Origin: Liolophura sinensis
Lineage: Eukaryota; Mollusca; Polyplacophora; Chitonida; Chitonidae
Direction of reading: 5' to 3'
Length of the DNA stretch: 64,000 nucleotides
Assembly (NCBI RefSeq): GCF_032854445.1
Contig: NC_088304.1
Span: forward strand, 10,487,704 to 10,551,703
The notes beneath the pieces were generated by a model. That model did no database searches. It was not told the DNA's origin and saw only the letters and a program-made list of their open reading frames with translations. The stretch's first letter is position 1, and each line of letters opens with the position of its first letter. Positions 1-13,010 of the stretch are shown piece after piece. The translations under genes and the position numbers were made by a program.

Positions 1-222
1 TCACTCAGTCAGTCAGTTTCTCACTCACCCACTCACTTACTCACTGTTGTAACTAAGACCCGTTACAAATTACTAGGACAGCCAGCAAACTTGGGATGGT
101 CGTGGGTTTCGCCCAGGCTGTGCCGGTTTCCACTAACCATAATGCTGGCCGCCTGGTATAGGTGAATTATTCTTGAGTACCGAGTAAAACACCAATCAAA
201 TAAACAAATAGATAAATACAAC
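1..222 (+). mobile_element. SINE-A fragment, + strand
   Basis: From about 75 to 222 the text follows the SINE-A body: 'gatggtcgtgggtttcgccc', 'ccataatgctggccgcc', 'attcttgagtac', then an A-rich 'aaataaacaaatagataaat' tail. The tRNA-like head is missing. Bases 1-45 are a degenerate 'tcactcac' simple repeat. Confidence 0.75.
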
Positions 223-619
223 ATACTATAGAATGCAATGGAATCAAAATGGTATTAGCTCTATAGATCTCTATCTCATCTAACAGATTTTGTCTGATAT
301 TTATCAGTGTCATATCTTACACCTGTTTATAACATGTAAGAAACCTATAAATCAGACCCTTCTCTGAGAAAATGAACCACTTAAAAAGTTTCGCTAGTTT
401 TGTACGATGTTGGTTAAAAAGAGAATGTGTGAATGGGTCATCGAAAAGTGGGGATGATATCTGCAATATTTTACTGCTGCTATGCAAATGTAAAAGCTGG
501 TTGATACTATGTCTAAAGTAAAGAAAATGTGCTTCCTGTGAAGGAACTTCAGCAATGAACAATGTGTACAGTTCAAGTGTTAAGGTTGGGCGGAGGGGAA
601 GAGAATGGGACACCGTAAA

Positions 620-1030
620 ACTACCGTTAGAGTGACTCCAGTTGCTTTGTATAGCGGTACTGTCACCCATTTTTATGCAGAGTTCGCTAGTAACTTAACG
701 ATCGAAGCCTTTGTTCGGAGCGTAATTCGGGCGCTTGATTGCATACTAAATACGCATGCGTTTACGTCTACCCCGCGCCATTTCGGGCGACGTGCTGAGG
801 GGAAGTGCATCGTGTTTCAGTCAGTCGATCGAAACTTCTTTTTCCTTCGGTCCGGTCTCTCATTTCCCAGCTGTTTGATTTCAGCGGGGCCGCGCGAGCC
901 GCGGACAAAAGACTCGCGGATCACTCCATCCGGAATTTGATTTTAACGGAAAGTGGCGATTGAACGGGGATTAAGGAGTTCCTTGGTCAGAGGCCGGCTC
1001 TCTTATTCGACCGCCATGTTTGGCATATTG
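620..1030. other. CpG- and G+C-rich island, no recognised gene
   Basis: This stretch is visibly richer in CpG (for example ccgcgcgagccgcgg near 889) than the AT-rich flanks. A frame of 111 codons crosses it (605-940) but has no domain I know. It could be an unmethylated promoter-type island or simply a base-composition patch. Confidence 0.3.
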
Positions 1031-4000
1031 ATCTCTATTCATAGTAAGCAAACATTCTAGGGTTTTTTTTCGCTTCACACGATACTCGACACGCCAAAAA
1101 ATATTCTGACGTTTAATATTTGTAACATCGACACGACCTCACACAACTTGCCCGGAATAGCACCAACGGACTTCGAAATATTGTATAAGTATTCTTATTT
1201 TTGTCTCTTTGACTGCACAAAAAATCAATGTTTTATGAAAGGGCCATTAGACCTCAAAGGCAGTGGTAAAGATCAAAGCCAGAAGTATTTGTTTTACGCA
1301 ACTTGCAACGACCGCCATCTTGGAATGGACATGCGCCAAAAGGCTTGTCAAGTACAAAAGTATCATATACTCGGCAAAAGTTATAAAAAAGAATAATTTC
1401 ATCTGTGATATCCTCCACAGAGGTATCTTTGTCTCTGTCAAGAGTTTAAAATGATGCTTATTCTGTCGATGCAAAAATAATTAAAGCGTAACATGCAACC
1501 CTCAACCAGCTAATATTCCAACTGGTTCCATCTTGTGCCTAGAACATAGATCGAATGTCTTGCTATATAGTTTCATTTTCACCAGATAATCTTAACTCTC
1601 ATGCTTTCTGTTGCATTATTGATTACATACGCCTGTACAACGTACAGATGCCGTATGTATATACAATTAACGAATGCTATAACGCCGCGACCTATACATT
1701 GTGTTGTGTTCCGTATAATAAGCTGAAGGGAAAACATTGTGTTGACCGTTAGTTCTTCTATATCAGAATATATTACATACAATATGTTCAGAATCAAACA
1801 TATAATATAATTCAATTATAAATACAAGCATCCTCGATGTCAATAGATCTAATACCACAAGGGTATAATTATAGTTATCATTTTCGTGCTGGGCTACAAA
1901 CTTACTTGAAGGGAAAACACCGTGTTGACTATAAGTTCTAATCTTTACTGGGCAGACCAGTTTGTGAGTAAAGTGTTCAATGCTGGCTGTCCTTATAAAG
2001 ACACATAGAACAGTTGTCAGTCACGACGTCTCCCTTCAGGTTACGCTTGTGTAATGTTCCCTATATTGACCTAATCTCTAATCACAGTCTGATTAGACAT
2101 TGTAACCACAGGACTACTGATTATTAAACAAACCCAAATTAAGGCGAGGCCTGCAGGCTTGCACTGATTTCAACAATATACCTAATAAATCAATATTGAT
2201 AAGTCTTACGCATTTAGCACGACAAAATAATACACACTTATTCCTACATCTTATTTGTTAAAAATAAGACCATATTGGTATATAAAAAAACACATTTAAT
2301 TCATATGTGTAAACCCGCTTGAAACGCATATGAACATACAATAATTCTTTACTTTAATATATACATGTAATACCTATCTGATACCACGATGAATGATTCC
2401 TATGAACATAGAATCATACAACACTTCTTTACATCAATATATTTATGTAATACCTGACCGATACCGATATGTGCATGCACACTTATTTAGTATGTGCATA
2501 TAGATGTAAAATCATACAATAATTCTTTACATTAATATAAATATATAATAGATAACTGGTATTGACATGGACACATTCCGATATCAATTGTCCTTATATA
2601 CATGTACAATACAACAATTGCATGCTTCGTTATCTCACCATTATTAAAAATGGGCTTCTCATTTAGTTTCATTGAAAGAAGGGCTGAATGATTATTTTTA
2701 ACCCTCGTTCTGTTACCAGGTATTTTGAATAGTCACCCTTTTTAGTATGGTTATGGATCCGCGCCCAGCGATGTAGCTATTGTTTCTGGCTGATAGCTAT
2801 TTTTTGTAAATTATAGTAAAAGAAAACAAGCGTAGATACAACTGTATGTATAATATTCTTTCGTGACTGGTACACGACTTAGGGCCAGCCAAGCATTAAT
2901 TTAATCAAGTATTTTATTAACTACCTTTACAATTAACAATTAATCTTTACTTCGACATCATTCCCTGGAGACAAAAGTAGCTCGAGTAGAATTGTCTATT
3001 GAAATGGTCAACTGAGAAAGAGAGAGAAAGAGATAATAAAAAAAATGACAATGTAGTGGCCATGAATATCGTATGAACACGCACACGTAGGGAAGTGTGC
3101 TAATGATGATGGATGATAAAACTCGAATCTAGGCCAGCGAATCTGTCACGTGACACCCATGGCGGCAATGTCGTCTGATTTTGTTGTATTGAAATATATT
3201 ATCGAAGAAAGGAGAATTCTATTTAAGTGGGCCACAGTTATTAATAGTCAGTATCATTAATTAGATTAATTTAGCATTTTATTAATAGCACGTAGATATG
3301 TGGTGAAGTACACTGTGTAAGGATAAGTTTACATATTGATTTACATGTGACGTTTACGTCACAAAAACTTCAAATTGTGGCACGTTTGTCTTAACATAAG
3401 ATTTGGTATGTGTTTCAAGTATTAACTCCTGGGCGTTTAAAAGACGTTTCAGTTTTTGAACATTTAATTCAAAAATGGGTTTTGTGCTATAAGCCCCAGC
3501 AGCAACGTAGAACGTGCACCCCCACTGCGGATACGACGACAGGATGATATGAGACTTGTCTTCAAGTGGATGTTATCTGGATATACAACATTCCACCCCA
3601 ACCCCCACCTCCCTCTTGGCTCGTGATACAGCCTTAAGGAGCCCTAAACGCGCTAGTCCAGCCTCCCATGATAACACTGTGATTACTGCCGACCGACAGT
3701 TGAACAGATTTCCTTTTTGTTGCCTTATTTGTGCGAACTGAAGTAGTTACATCCCGTACAACAAGTACGCGGAGGGCGAGGCGACGCTGTTAATCTTAAC
3801 AACATTGATTTTTACAAATGAACTGTGTACAGTGTGTTTAAGTGTTGCAACCCTCTAAGCGTGTTTGACATTGTGTTTTGTTACATTTCTTTTTTTTATT
3901 AACCCATACAAACAGGGGGCCATACAGAGTTCCCGGCATGGCTGAGGAGGTGGGTGCAGTTACATAATTGTTAGAGAGGAAAATAACGAAAGGTGTGAAA

Positions 4001-4814
4001 AGCCTTTATTATATTATGGATGGCGGGCATGTAGAACGTCTCTGTTAGTTGCCATTACGGTCTGTCACTGTCCGGGATTATAGTAACGGTACGAGGAGAC
4101 CTTGCTGCAGCGACTTACAGCTACAGGCTTAATCATCTACTTGATGGTCATAATTCCAGAAAGCCACAGTTGATGGTCACTTGACGTGGCTGATTGTTTC
4201 TGGCACGATCGCGCTCCTCCGCGTTCTCCAAGACCATGAAAATTCCATCGCCCGTTACGAGTTTCCCTTGGAAAATACCTTTTATATACACAGAGCGCTC
4301 GAGTACACTATTCCCCTCGTTTGGCCATTCACTGAGGCTTTAACGATGTCTTTCGCTACTGCCCGCGAGAGAAAGATGGCCACAATACTATTGTCCGCGG
4401 GGTGGAGTGCCCTGAAGGCAATTTTCTCTCAGGCTGCTCGTTGACAAAACGACCTTTTGTTCTCTCAGGATTCATTTCAGCGCAGACACAAGTTTCAGTA
4501 ACGCCGAATGATTTTTCCCCTTCCTAGGGATTAGTGACCGACTACGGAAGAGATATCGGAGCCAATGGAGCAGAGCACTGACATCCACAGCGCCCTGACA
4601 GGGACGAGTCTGTAAAGAGGTACACGCCAAGGCTTAATGCGTGTTATGCTTAGTGCAGGACATTTCAGGTCAACTTGTAACATACTAGGAGCGTTGCGGA
4701 ACATGAATAGTACAGATCGTTTGGGAGGGAGCTCTATTTGTATTCGACTAAAGTGACAAGTCGTTTCTACAAGCTTTTAGCTGTGAATGCGACTTTAACT
4801 TGACATCAAACACA
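1031..4814. other. Non-coding, AT-rich; degenerate repeats at 2340-2550
   Basis: No gene, SINE-A copy or RNA gene was recognised. At 2340-2550 three diverged copies of a block with 'aatcatacaa...ttctttac' and 'atgtaatacctg' follow each other at about 80-100 base spacing. Short frames in the rest have no supporting family. Confidence 0.4.
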
Positions 4815-4828
4815 AACTGTTACGGTGA

Positions 4829-5054
4829 TGTATTTATTTACTTGTTTTACACTGTACTTAAGAATATTTCACGTATACGACGGTATCCAGCATTATGGTG
4901 GGAGGAAACCGGGAAAGCCCGGGGGAAACCCACGACCATCCGCAGGTTGCTGGAAGACCTTCAAACGTACGGCCGGAAAGGATGAGCATGAGCTGGACTT
5001 GAACTCACAGCGAACGCATTGGAGGGGGCCCCCTGAGTCAATGCGCCGCGCTGG
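4829..5054 (-). mobile_element. SINE-A copy with target-site duplication, - strand
   Basis: Starts with the tail side 'tatttatttacttgttttac', runs through 'gcattatggtgggaggaaac', 'cgaccatccgcaggttgctg' and 'gagctggacttgaactcaca' (the B-box side of the tRNA head), and is truncated before the A box. It is bracketed by AACTGTTACGGTGA (4815-4828) and AACTGTTACAGTGA (5055-5068), a 14-base duplication with one difference. Confidence 0.88.
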
Positions 5055-5068
5055 AACTGTTACAGTGA

Positions 5069-5785
5069 GTAATGAGGGCATTCTACTAGTCGGAAGCGAC
5101 AGACCTTTTCGACAAGATATTAGCTGCACAGGCTTTATCTGAGCAATTGGGATAGAGGCACATCTGTGTTGGTGTCTTACCATTGTAACAGCGTCGACAA
5201 CATATAATGACACACGTTGGCGGGTAGGTAAAAAGAGCTCAAAAGAATCAGGAGAACGTTCACAGGGCTACAATATAGAGAGTATAAAAATACCGTACAA
5301 TACACTTAAAACCCATCAGTTTTGAGCACATGTAAAATGCCATGAAGAGATCCAAATTAACGGTGGTTTGTAATAATGCGTAGATCTTCGAGTGTCATTT
5401 AGAAAGTTGTGAAACATGACGCAGGAGAACACCTTTTTAGGATAGCAACTGTTTTTATTATTTCAGACTACCGTTGCAGCCTCTTACATAAATTTTAGCT
5501 CATTTTGTAAGAACGGAAAACGGATTTGATAAAAAAAATAGTGAGTATCGTTATAGTACCTTCCTTCACCCTTTAACACCCTAATACACTCTGGGCGAAC
5601 AAACGTTGGGAATTCTGATGAGAACGGAACGGCTTGTCCAGTAATCAATTACCTGTACAATCACTAAAGGGGATTCTTATTGGTGGTATTCTTAATAGCG
5701 CCACAAAAAGAAGAAATAAAGTAATTGACGCGTCCTGCACATTGTTTCCTTTCCCTCGTAGTCGTTTCACTATCCACTTCCTGCT
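5069..5785. other. Non-coding, nothing recognised
   Basis: AT-rich sequence without a supported gene. Nothing repetitive stood out beyond short A tracts. Confidence 0.4.
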
Positions 5786-5900
5786 GAACACCAAGCGAGG
5801 AAGTTACAACTTTCTCTTTTAACGTCCTTAGGTGTGGCTCGACCCAGGACTGATCCTGGATCTACCGCTCCCGTCTTTAGCACCGAACAACGTTGCCAGT
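5786..5900 (-). mobile_element. SINE-D fragment
   Basis: Contains 'aagcgaggaagttacaa', 'ggactgatcctggatctacc' and 'cccgtctttagcacc', which also occur in the copy at 41005-41320. Only the end nearest the tRNA-like part is present. Confidence 0.5.
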
Positions 5901-7045
5901 TTTTATGTTACCCAAACAAACCGATTTGGAACTGAACCATTCCAGCATCAAAGTTTCCTCTGCATGAGATTCTAGGCGTAATTCTATAACAGGCATCCGC
6001 ACACCATGTAAATGTTAACCACAGCAGAATTGTTTACATTCGCAAGGCCGATTTCTGGCGTTCAACACAAGCCACCAAAGAATTACGAAAGTGAAAAGTG
6101 AAAACAAAAACAAACAAAAAAAATCAGAAAAAAATAATAATACAAAAACATTTGTAAAGTACGGATTTAGGGTGGAGTTATATGAAAGCAATCAGGAGGC
6201 TGGAGATGTTCTGGGCGCGAAAATTTAAAGTGTTTATCATGCTAGTCAATAATTTTTCGCTAATCAAAATATGTATATGAGTTGCGCTTTCACTGCAACC
6301 GTTAACATATCCATGCAACGGGGCAAAAATTTTTTTAACATGATGCACACAACCGTTTCCATTTGCAACTAAGCGGCGTTGTTCTGTGGTTGGAGTGAAA
6401 TATTCTTGAGAACTGCGTTCAGCAACAATCAACCAATCACTGATTCGATCAGTGGATCGATTGTTACGTAATAACTTGCAGAGGGTAGAGTTTTTCCAAA
6501 ATGCCTGACCATATGTCGGTCATCACGAAAATCTCAACCATAAATAACTCCTTCAGGTGGGGACTATCGGATAAATGGTGGCCGCCGTGACAACACTCAA
6601 CATCGTTAACAACGATTTATATTGGCACTTGATTCGAATCAGGTGTCGCATAAAACATTCGTAGCCCAGGGCTCAAGCACATTGAGGACTATTAATCTAA
6701 GACAACATCAAGGTACGAGAGCAGTTAGTGTCGTTTAACTTGCACCTTGTTCAGTTTTGTCATTTGACAGATTCTTACAACATTATAAAACAATGTGTAG
6801 TTATTTGTGTATAAAGGTGATCTGTGTTAGGGGTCAAATTATTTTTTACGTAAATTCACATGAATTTTTCGAAGTTTCAGTCAATCTGTAATAAATAGCT
6901 GGCTACAACTGCAATTTTCGACAAACTTCGACTTGTTTGCGTAGTAAAACCGACGAGAGGAGGTTCTTTCCATGTGATGTGGGGAATGACATTATCTGCT
7001 TAAACCCTGGTGCTATAGGGTGTGTTTAAGAAAATTGCTAATTTT
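5901..7045. other. Non-coding, nothing recognised
   Basis: No supported gene or clear repeat copy. A tract at 6110-6150 is A-rich. Confidence 0.35.
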
Positions 7046-7375
7046 TAGGCATTTGCATGAATAGTTAGAATAAGACCTTAACTGAGGTAAACTGAGAAGA
7101 GTCTGGATTTCACCGATTACCGATTACCATTTGCCAATGATTATACAATGAATTTTACTCTCCATGATGCAGTGTTCTGTATTGAGTAGGGTTGTCAGGT
7201 ACCTTTTCAGAAATTCACTGGTAGAACAGCCCTCTTTCATGTAAGTGAGTAAAAGCATGTTTATATAATATAACAAAAAACTTACATCATAGGGTGAAAC
7301 CGGAGCGACGACGAGTGTGATAGCTGGCAAATGGTCACATGTCAGTTTACCTCAGTTGGGTAAAACACTAAACTA
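7046..7375. repeat. Family B inverted pair
   Basis: 7047-7145 carries family B in the sense used here ('gaatagttagaataagac', 'ctgaggtaaactga', 'ttgccaatgatta'), and 7285-7370 carries its reverse complement ('gcgacgacgagtgtgatagc', 'gcaaatggtcacatgtcag', 'tttacctcagttgggt'). The two arms face each other across about 140 bases. Confidence 0.6.
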
Positions 7376-8799
7376 ATAAATAAATAAAGTACATTTATTT
7401 GTACCGCATATTGGTGACTTTATCAGTTACAAATTTGCTACCGACATGTAAATTCTGCCTGCATAACTGAGGCATTTACCTTTTCCTCGTCCATGACGTA
7501 ACCATCTAGGAATCGTAGTAGTTAACATGTTTTCGTACCCTAGGTGCGTACATTTAAAAAAGAGATTCTTAGTACAGAGCACAGAATTTTGGATTCTTAC
7601 CTGTTTCGAGCAGTTTTCATCAGGAATGTTGCCAAATTTGGAAAAGCAGACCTGTTAGAAGTACGGTTAGAAACATAAAGCATGGCAGTTTCAAATAAGC
7701 CGAAAAATGACAGTGAATGTTGGTTACCTGATGTGTATTATTTGACAAATGAATGATGTCAGTTTTTTTTTCACTAAGGTATCATATTGTTTTCATATTT
7801 GATAACCATGCCGACTGACATCAAACAATGTCAACGCGACGATGCCAGTTTTTCTCTTTATCGAATAGGATTCGAGTAGATCAAAATCGGAAATCAAAGC
7901 TTTTTAAGTCAAGTCTGGAGGCTTTTCAAGGGGCGATACGTGCTAAGTGGGCATGGTCAGTGTATCAGTTGTCAGGTCTACAAAACGGCAAAATCCAGGC
8001 TGTGCTAAGTGGAACAAAGGAGGGGTATTTATCCAATTACGCCCCAAATCAAATCACTAAACCGCCATAAAGGCGTTATTTATATTCAGCGCATGCGCAA
8101 ACACTTCAGGCCGATAACAAGTCTAATATTTGCTCTGTGGCAGATAGGACTCTCCTTCGTGGCTTTACCCGACACTTAATTTGTTACGTTCAGTGGCAAC
8201 CATTATTCCCGAGGTGCTTGTCCCCTGGTGTCCGTTTGCGCTCGCCTTCTTGAGAACTGTCCAGATCCCGCCAGTTGCCCGTGACTTAGAGAGAATCGAT
8301 CAGTGGGGCCTATTTGTACAGTTAATATTGATAAGGTTAAGCTGACAGCTTCATAGATGAGATCCCGCCCTCTCCGTGTAGTCTGTTTGCTCAACACTCA
8401 TACTCCTCTTGTTATCAGATTAAAATAATCTCCACCTATCGGGGATAATTCTCCCGCGACACGCCGCATTCCTGGAGATCGTTTGCCGTGTCATCGACAC
8501 CGCGAGGAAAACCGAGACTTTCGGAAACGTGCGCGCGTGTCTGCATGGCAACTGCCCAGGCTTCGGCTGCTCTCGTTTGTTTACGAAAATCTGTTCACAG
8601 ATGCTGGAGTTGACTTAGAAACGCGCAAACGGAAGAAAGTGATATATGGCCGCTAAGCGTAAGTCAATGTCCGTTAATTCAAGTGATTGTTGCGACAGCA
8701 CGAATAATGTAATCCCCTCGTGTAAAGCACCGTTTATTTCAATGTCAGTACGGTTGCTTCTATAACGGAAATTACTCCACTCATGTAAAAAACAATCTT
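7376..8799. other. Non-coding; CpG-rich patch at 8440-8680
   Basis: No gene is supported. The part around 8440-8680 is richer in CpG ('acgtgcgcgcgtgtctgcat') than its flanks and has no repeat resemblance that I can see. Confidence 0.35.
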
Positions 8800-9100
8800 A
8801 GGTGCATTCATACATCTTTAGGTGCATTCATACATCTTTAGGTGCATTCATCAAATTTAGTTGGATACATACAACATTATAAGTGAATTCATGCAGCTTC
8901 AGGTGTAGGCCCTAAATTAATGGCCTTAGTTTCATTTATTCAGCTATGTTCTTAAGTACGGCATAAAACACAAATCAAATAAATAAATAAATTTGTTCAG
9001 CTATATGTAGGTGTATTTAAACAGCTTTTAATACAGCCATACACCCTTAAGTGCATTTATACACTGAGCTTTTGGTGCATTCACACAACTTTGGGTGATT
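8800..9100. repeat. Short tandem repeat, about 20 bp, with a SINE-A tail inside
   Basis: 'ttaggtgcattcatacatct' is repeated almost perfectly near 8808-8855, then decays to single 'ggtgcattcat'-like words up to 9095. A SINE-A 3' end (8943-8992: 'gttcttaagtacggcataaa' then an A-rich 'aaataaataaataa' tail) interrupts it. Confidence 0.6.
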
Positions 9101-10009
9101 TCGTAGTTCAAGTTCTATTCTCTAATGGTGAAAACGTAAAAAGATAATTTGTGGAATGGATGCAAAGACCCGCATGCACATCTAAATATCGTCCCTAACA
9201 CGCACGCCAAGTTCGTGAAAATCTGTTGAAAGCTGTATGAGGAGTTTTCCTGCATTGACAGGAAAAAAACGGACAGGCAGACAGAGGAAGTGTCCCCAAC
9301 ATTATATGCCGAGTGGAGGGGAGAGGGGAGGAGGGGGGGGGAGGCTTGTGGTCTAATTAGCGTGAGTGACAACAGACGGGTTTACTGTCTGTGATCTATA
9401 AGTGAGAGCCCGACAAAACACGCGGATGCTTACAATAACTTCCGCTTGTGAACTGCCTGCACGGGAAGAGACTGCTTATATGGTTATCTGATATGACAGA
9501 AGTACAACATACTTATGTAGTCCGGTCTCTCAGGGTGGAAGATTACTTGGAGGGCGGTTTAGGCGACAAGTTTTTGATCGGTTGAAGACTAGCTCAAGAA
9601 ACTAGGGCGATGGTTCAAAATGAATGGTAATGAGGTACTGGTGAATATTAGGAAATGTTTTTTCGGAATCGAAAGACCTATGTGTTGAGTGTTGAGAACG
9701 AAGATGGATGATTTGTGATGTAGATTGGTAACAAGTTTGTGCATAATTTTACCATGTGTGTGGTATTTCATGATGTAACCACGTTGTTTTGAAATACAAA
9801 GGGCATCCCCTCTTCCTACATGTAAGTGTAAATCGGCATACATTACCCCTTGTTTTTGTGGCTGGAGTTTTGTTTGAAAATCAAAACTAAATTTGAAGTG
9901 TTTCATTTTCGTCTACTTTAAATAATTTCTGCTAACAGCTGTAAATGAGAAAAGAAACGTTTTCTGGACAAACAGAACAGTTATGAGTGTCTTACAACAA
10001 TAATTTATT
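9101..10009. other. Non-coding, nothing recognised
   Basis: A reverse-strand frame of 105 codons at 9589-9906 has no family I recognise and no intron or codon-use support. A G-rich run lies near 9315-9345. Confidence 0.35.
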
Positions 10010-10105
10010 TCGTATTATTTGATTGGTGTTTTACGCCGACTCAAGAATATTTCACTTATACTACGGCGGCCAGCATTATGGTGGGGAAATGGGGGGCGGG
10101 GGGGG
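10010..10105 (-). mobile_element. SINE-A fragment, - strand, ending in a G run
   Basis: 'ttggtgttttacgccgactc', 'aagaatatttcacttatac' and 'cggccagcattatggtgggg' match the 3' part of SINE-A, which then breaks off in a G-rich tract at 10081-10108. Confidence 0.8.
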
Positions 10106-10439
10106 GGTGTCTTGCACTTAAGGAAACTGTGCTTGTCGCGTTATTCACAAAATTCTTCTCATATCAGTATGGGAAGTATCATCGTATGAAGGCTTTATGG
10201 ACTCACCGCTAAATTACTTGAAGTCGTTGGCAGCTATACTTAAAGTAATATTTATAATATAGTTATACTTATGATATATTATAAGAAAGAATTATTTTGG
10301 TGACGGCCTGCTTAACGGGTTTGGGCTTGTCTTTTGGGACAGGAAGTACAACTGGTGGGTTCCAGCACAGACTGATATCCGCTTCCTCTATTGGTCTAAA
10401 TGATTTACTGTATCAGGGCAGGTCACTCTCTGTCTGACA

Positions 10440-10735
10440 TGACGACGAGGAATCATTAACGTGTGTGTACATATACTGTGGATGTTCTTGTGGCAGGGCG
10501 AGTCCATGCCGCCAAAGTGCTGTCGGCACCAGACATGACACCCCATCAAGTCACATTGTACTGACACCGGGCCAACCAGCCCTGTTTCCTTGTTCTAACC
10601 TTTCAGTGCTGAGCGCTAAGCGAGGCAGCAGCAAGTACCAAGTTTTTTGTATGATCCCACCCGGGTTTGATCCCGAGGTCTCCTGGATTCCACGCGGACG
10701 CTCTTACCATTAGCCACCGAAGCGGTCTAAAGAAA
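10440..10735 (-). mobile_element. SINE-D, tRNA-related element
   Basis: Read on the - strand it begins with a tRNA-like region: A-box-like 'gtggctaatggtaagagc' and B-box-like 'gggatcaaacccggg', followed by a body containing 'ggttggcccggtgtcag' and an end next to the 'tgacgacgaggaatcatta' word. Related copies lie at 12450-13010, 33030-33185, 41005-41320, 53010-53290 and 57600-57790. The tRNA part is clearest in this copy. The 82-codon frame across it is not a gene. Confidence 0.65.
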
Positions 10736-10739
10736 GAAT

Positions 10740-10930
10740 GAGTACCCTGAATGATTAATTAGTTGATTGATAAATTGATTGACTTACTTACCCGGCAGCA
10801 AGAGAATGAATTAATGATTGACTGTTTAAGCATACAGGGACTTTCTGTGAATCCCTAATCAATGAGAGTCTGCTGGAATCCCTAATCAATCAACCAATCA
10901 ATAAATCAGTCATTCAATCAGCCAGTCAAT
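10740..10930. repeat. Degenerate AATC/GATT simple repeat
   Basis: Alternating 'attgattgac' and 'aatcaatcaaccaatcaata' words give inverted simple-sequence blocks. Confidence 0.6.
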
Positions 10931-12284
10931 TTCCTCCTTTTTCTTACAGTACTACAAATATGTACAACAATATATCAGCAGCCTATACCAACGCAATTAA
11001 TTAATCACTCATTTGTTAAAATTACATCATCTAGAGCGCTGTGGACAAACTTGATTTCCTACACAATACTTTCCAGTGAGCAAAATGGCGATATATAATT
11101 ACTAGCCATTCTCAGGCTTCCTATTAGCAATCATTTATCCGACAAATATCCAGAAATATATGGAGGAAATTCGTTTTGTGAAGTAAAGTAACAATTTAAA
11201 AAAAAATTTTTTTTCAGTGAAGCCACTGAACAGATTGTCCATTGCTAACTGTGGAGACAAAGTTTCCTTAACATATACATATAGTTGACGTACACTGTAC
11301 TTGACTATACATATGCATAGAAGGGATTTTCCATTTTTACTAGGGAAAAAGAAGAGATAGAAAATAATCAATAGATATTCCGTGATCGGTGTCATTTGAG
11401 GACTATAGAAGGCGGTTTCTGTCGTTAATCGTCAGCTTCCGGCGTGTGTAAATACAGGACCTGACACGGAGCGGCGTTACGTCATACTTGCGCAAGTCCA
11501 CAATCTCACGGTTATCTGTCAGGCGGTTAGGCTGCTGTCGCTTCACCCTTTCACATGCTGGACATTTTTCTCCGGACCAGATTGTTGCTTTTCATGCATC
11601 AGTACGATCACCCCAAAGATAAAAACCAATTGACAAAAAACGAAACGTTCACATGAAGACAAAGTGTACAATTATGCAATTTGAGGCGAAATGATTGAAT
11701 TAGGCTCCTTTTCATTTCCTGCCTTGGTCGCCCTATTTTTGCCGCGGATGGTGTAATTAGTGTAATTGTTACAGTACGCGGACTATCATCACAGAACAGC
11801 TCGAGGGATATGGCACTTACATTTGACTGCGCACCCCTTGTGATTCCAAGCTGTTGTTTCACGCAATATCTTGCTGTAATATCAGCAAAGCGGGCAAAGT
11901 ATCATAGATCAGACGTCAGGTTATTTTGAGAGGACAGCATGGGTTTGTTCGCGACACGTTATAGGCTGTAAATGCCAGCCAATCAGTGACATTTTCACCT
12001 TTTCTGTAAACATTATTTGGAGACCTGCAGACGTTTACGTTTTTTCTTTTAATTTTATTTGGACACGTGCTAAAGTCTGTTTAATATTTATGCCTTTACT
12101 CCAAACGTTAATGGTTAGTGTGGTATTTCCGTCTTTTTCTCGAAACTTTATTTGGAGACGCGCTGTTGTCATCGTGGTATTTTCATCTCTTCTGTAATGA
12201 TTATTTGGGGACTAAATTCAACCTGTTTTCCCCTTCCTCACTTTTCTCTAATTGGGATTTTGCCCTTTTCTGTACCCTTTTTTA
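10931..12284. other. Non-coding, nothing recognised
   Basis: No supported gene. 11410-11560 is somewhat CpG-rich and contains a 'ttacgtcatacttgcgcaag' segment with a CRE-like core. Confidence 0.35.
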
Positions 12285-12440
12285 TTTATTTATTTTACTG
12301 GTGTTTTACGTCATACTGCATTTACATGAACAGCTAGAACAAAACCCTGACTGAGCTAAATTAACAAGAGGCCGTATTTCGCCGGTTACATGTGACCACT
12401 TGCCAGCTTTCACGCTGTGGTCGCTACTCTGGTTTGACTC
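12285..12440. repeat. SINE-A tail joined to a family B copy
   Basis: 12285-12320 has the SINE-A 3' end on the - strand ('tttattttactggtgtttta'). It runs straight into family B at about 12320-12440 ('gaacagctagaacaaaaccc', 'agaggccgtatttcgccggt', 'gtgaccacttgcc'). Confidence 0.6.
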
Positions 12441-12449
12441 TGTACGTAT

Positions 12450-12920
12450 GACGTACAGAAACTATCACCCCAATCTGAGCCAGGAAACAGGACAGGTTGG
12501 CCCAGTGTCAGTGACTGGTGAGGTGTCATGTCTGTTGTTTTCCTAAGGATAGTAGGATACTTCAGTGGAGGCAGCACTTTGACGGAGGCGGCACTTTGGA
12601 CTCGCCCTGCCACAAGAAGACACAATACATGTACACACACCTAATGACTGCTTGTTGTCATATGACTGAAAAATTGTACCGCGTTAAACCTCAAGCATAC
12701 ATACATATTTCGTACTTAACAATTTATAGTCATACGACGACGAGTAATGAGGTGTGTGTACATATATTCTGTCTGGCAGGGCGAATCCAAAGTGCCGCCG
12801 CCAAAGTGCCGCCGCCACAAGTATAATGCCAAAGACACCAGGCATGACACCCCACCCAGTCATATTATACTGACACCGGGCCAATCAGTACTGTTCCCTC
12901 GCTCTAACCGTGTGCTGAGC
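12450..12920. mobile_element. Two SINE-D copies in head-to-head inversion
   Basis: The left arm (about 12450-12680) contains 'actttggactcgccctgcca' and 'catgtacacacacctaatga'. The right arm (about 12715-12920) contains their reverse complements 'gtgtgtgtacatatattctg' and 'ggcagggcgaatccaaagtg'. The centre is near 12700. A transcript could fold into a hairpin of about 200 base pairs. A tail with tRNA-like 'cccggatttgattccgag' continues to about 13000. Confidence 0.65.
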
Positions 12921-13010
12921 ACCAAGCGAAGGTAGCAGGGAAAACAATTTTTTTGTCAAGTCTTTGGTATGATCCTACCCGGATTTGATTCCGAGCCTGG
13001 AAGCTAAAAT

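Noticed and set aside
605-940. 111-codon frame in the CpG-rich patch
   Set aside because: No recognisable domain; G+C-rich DNA has fewer stop codons, so such a frame is expected by chance.
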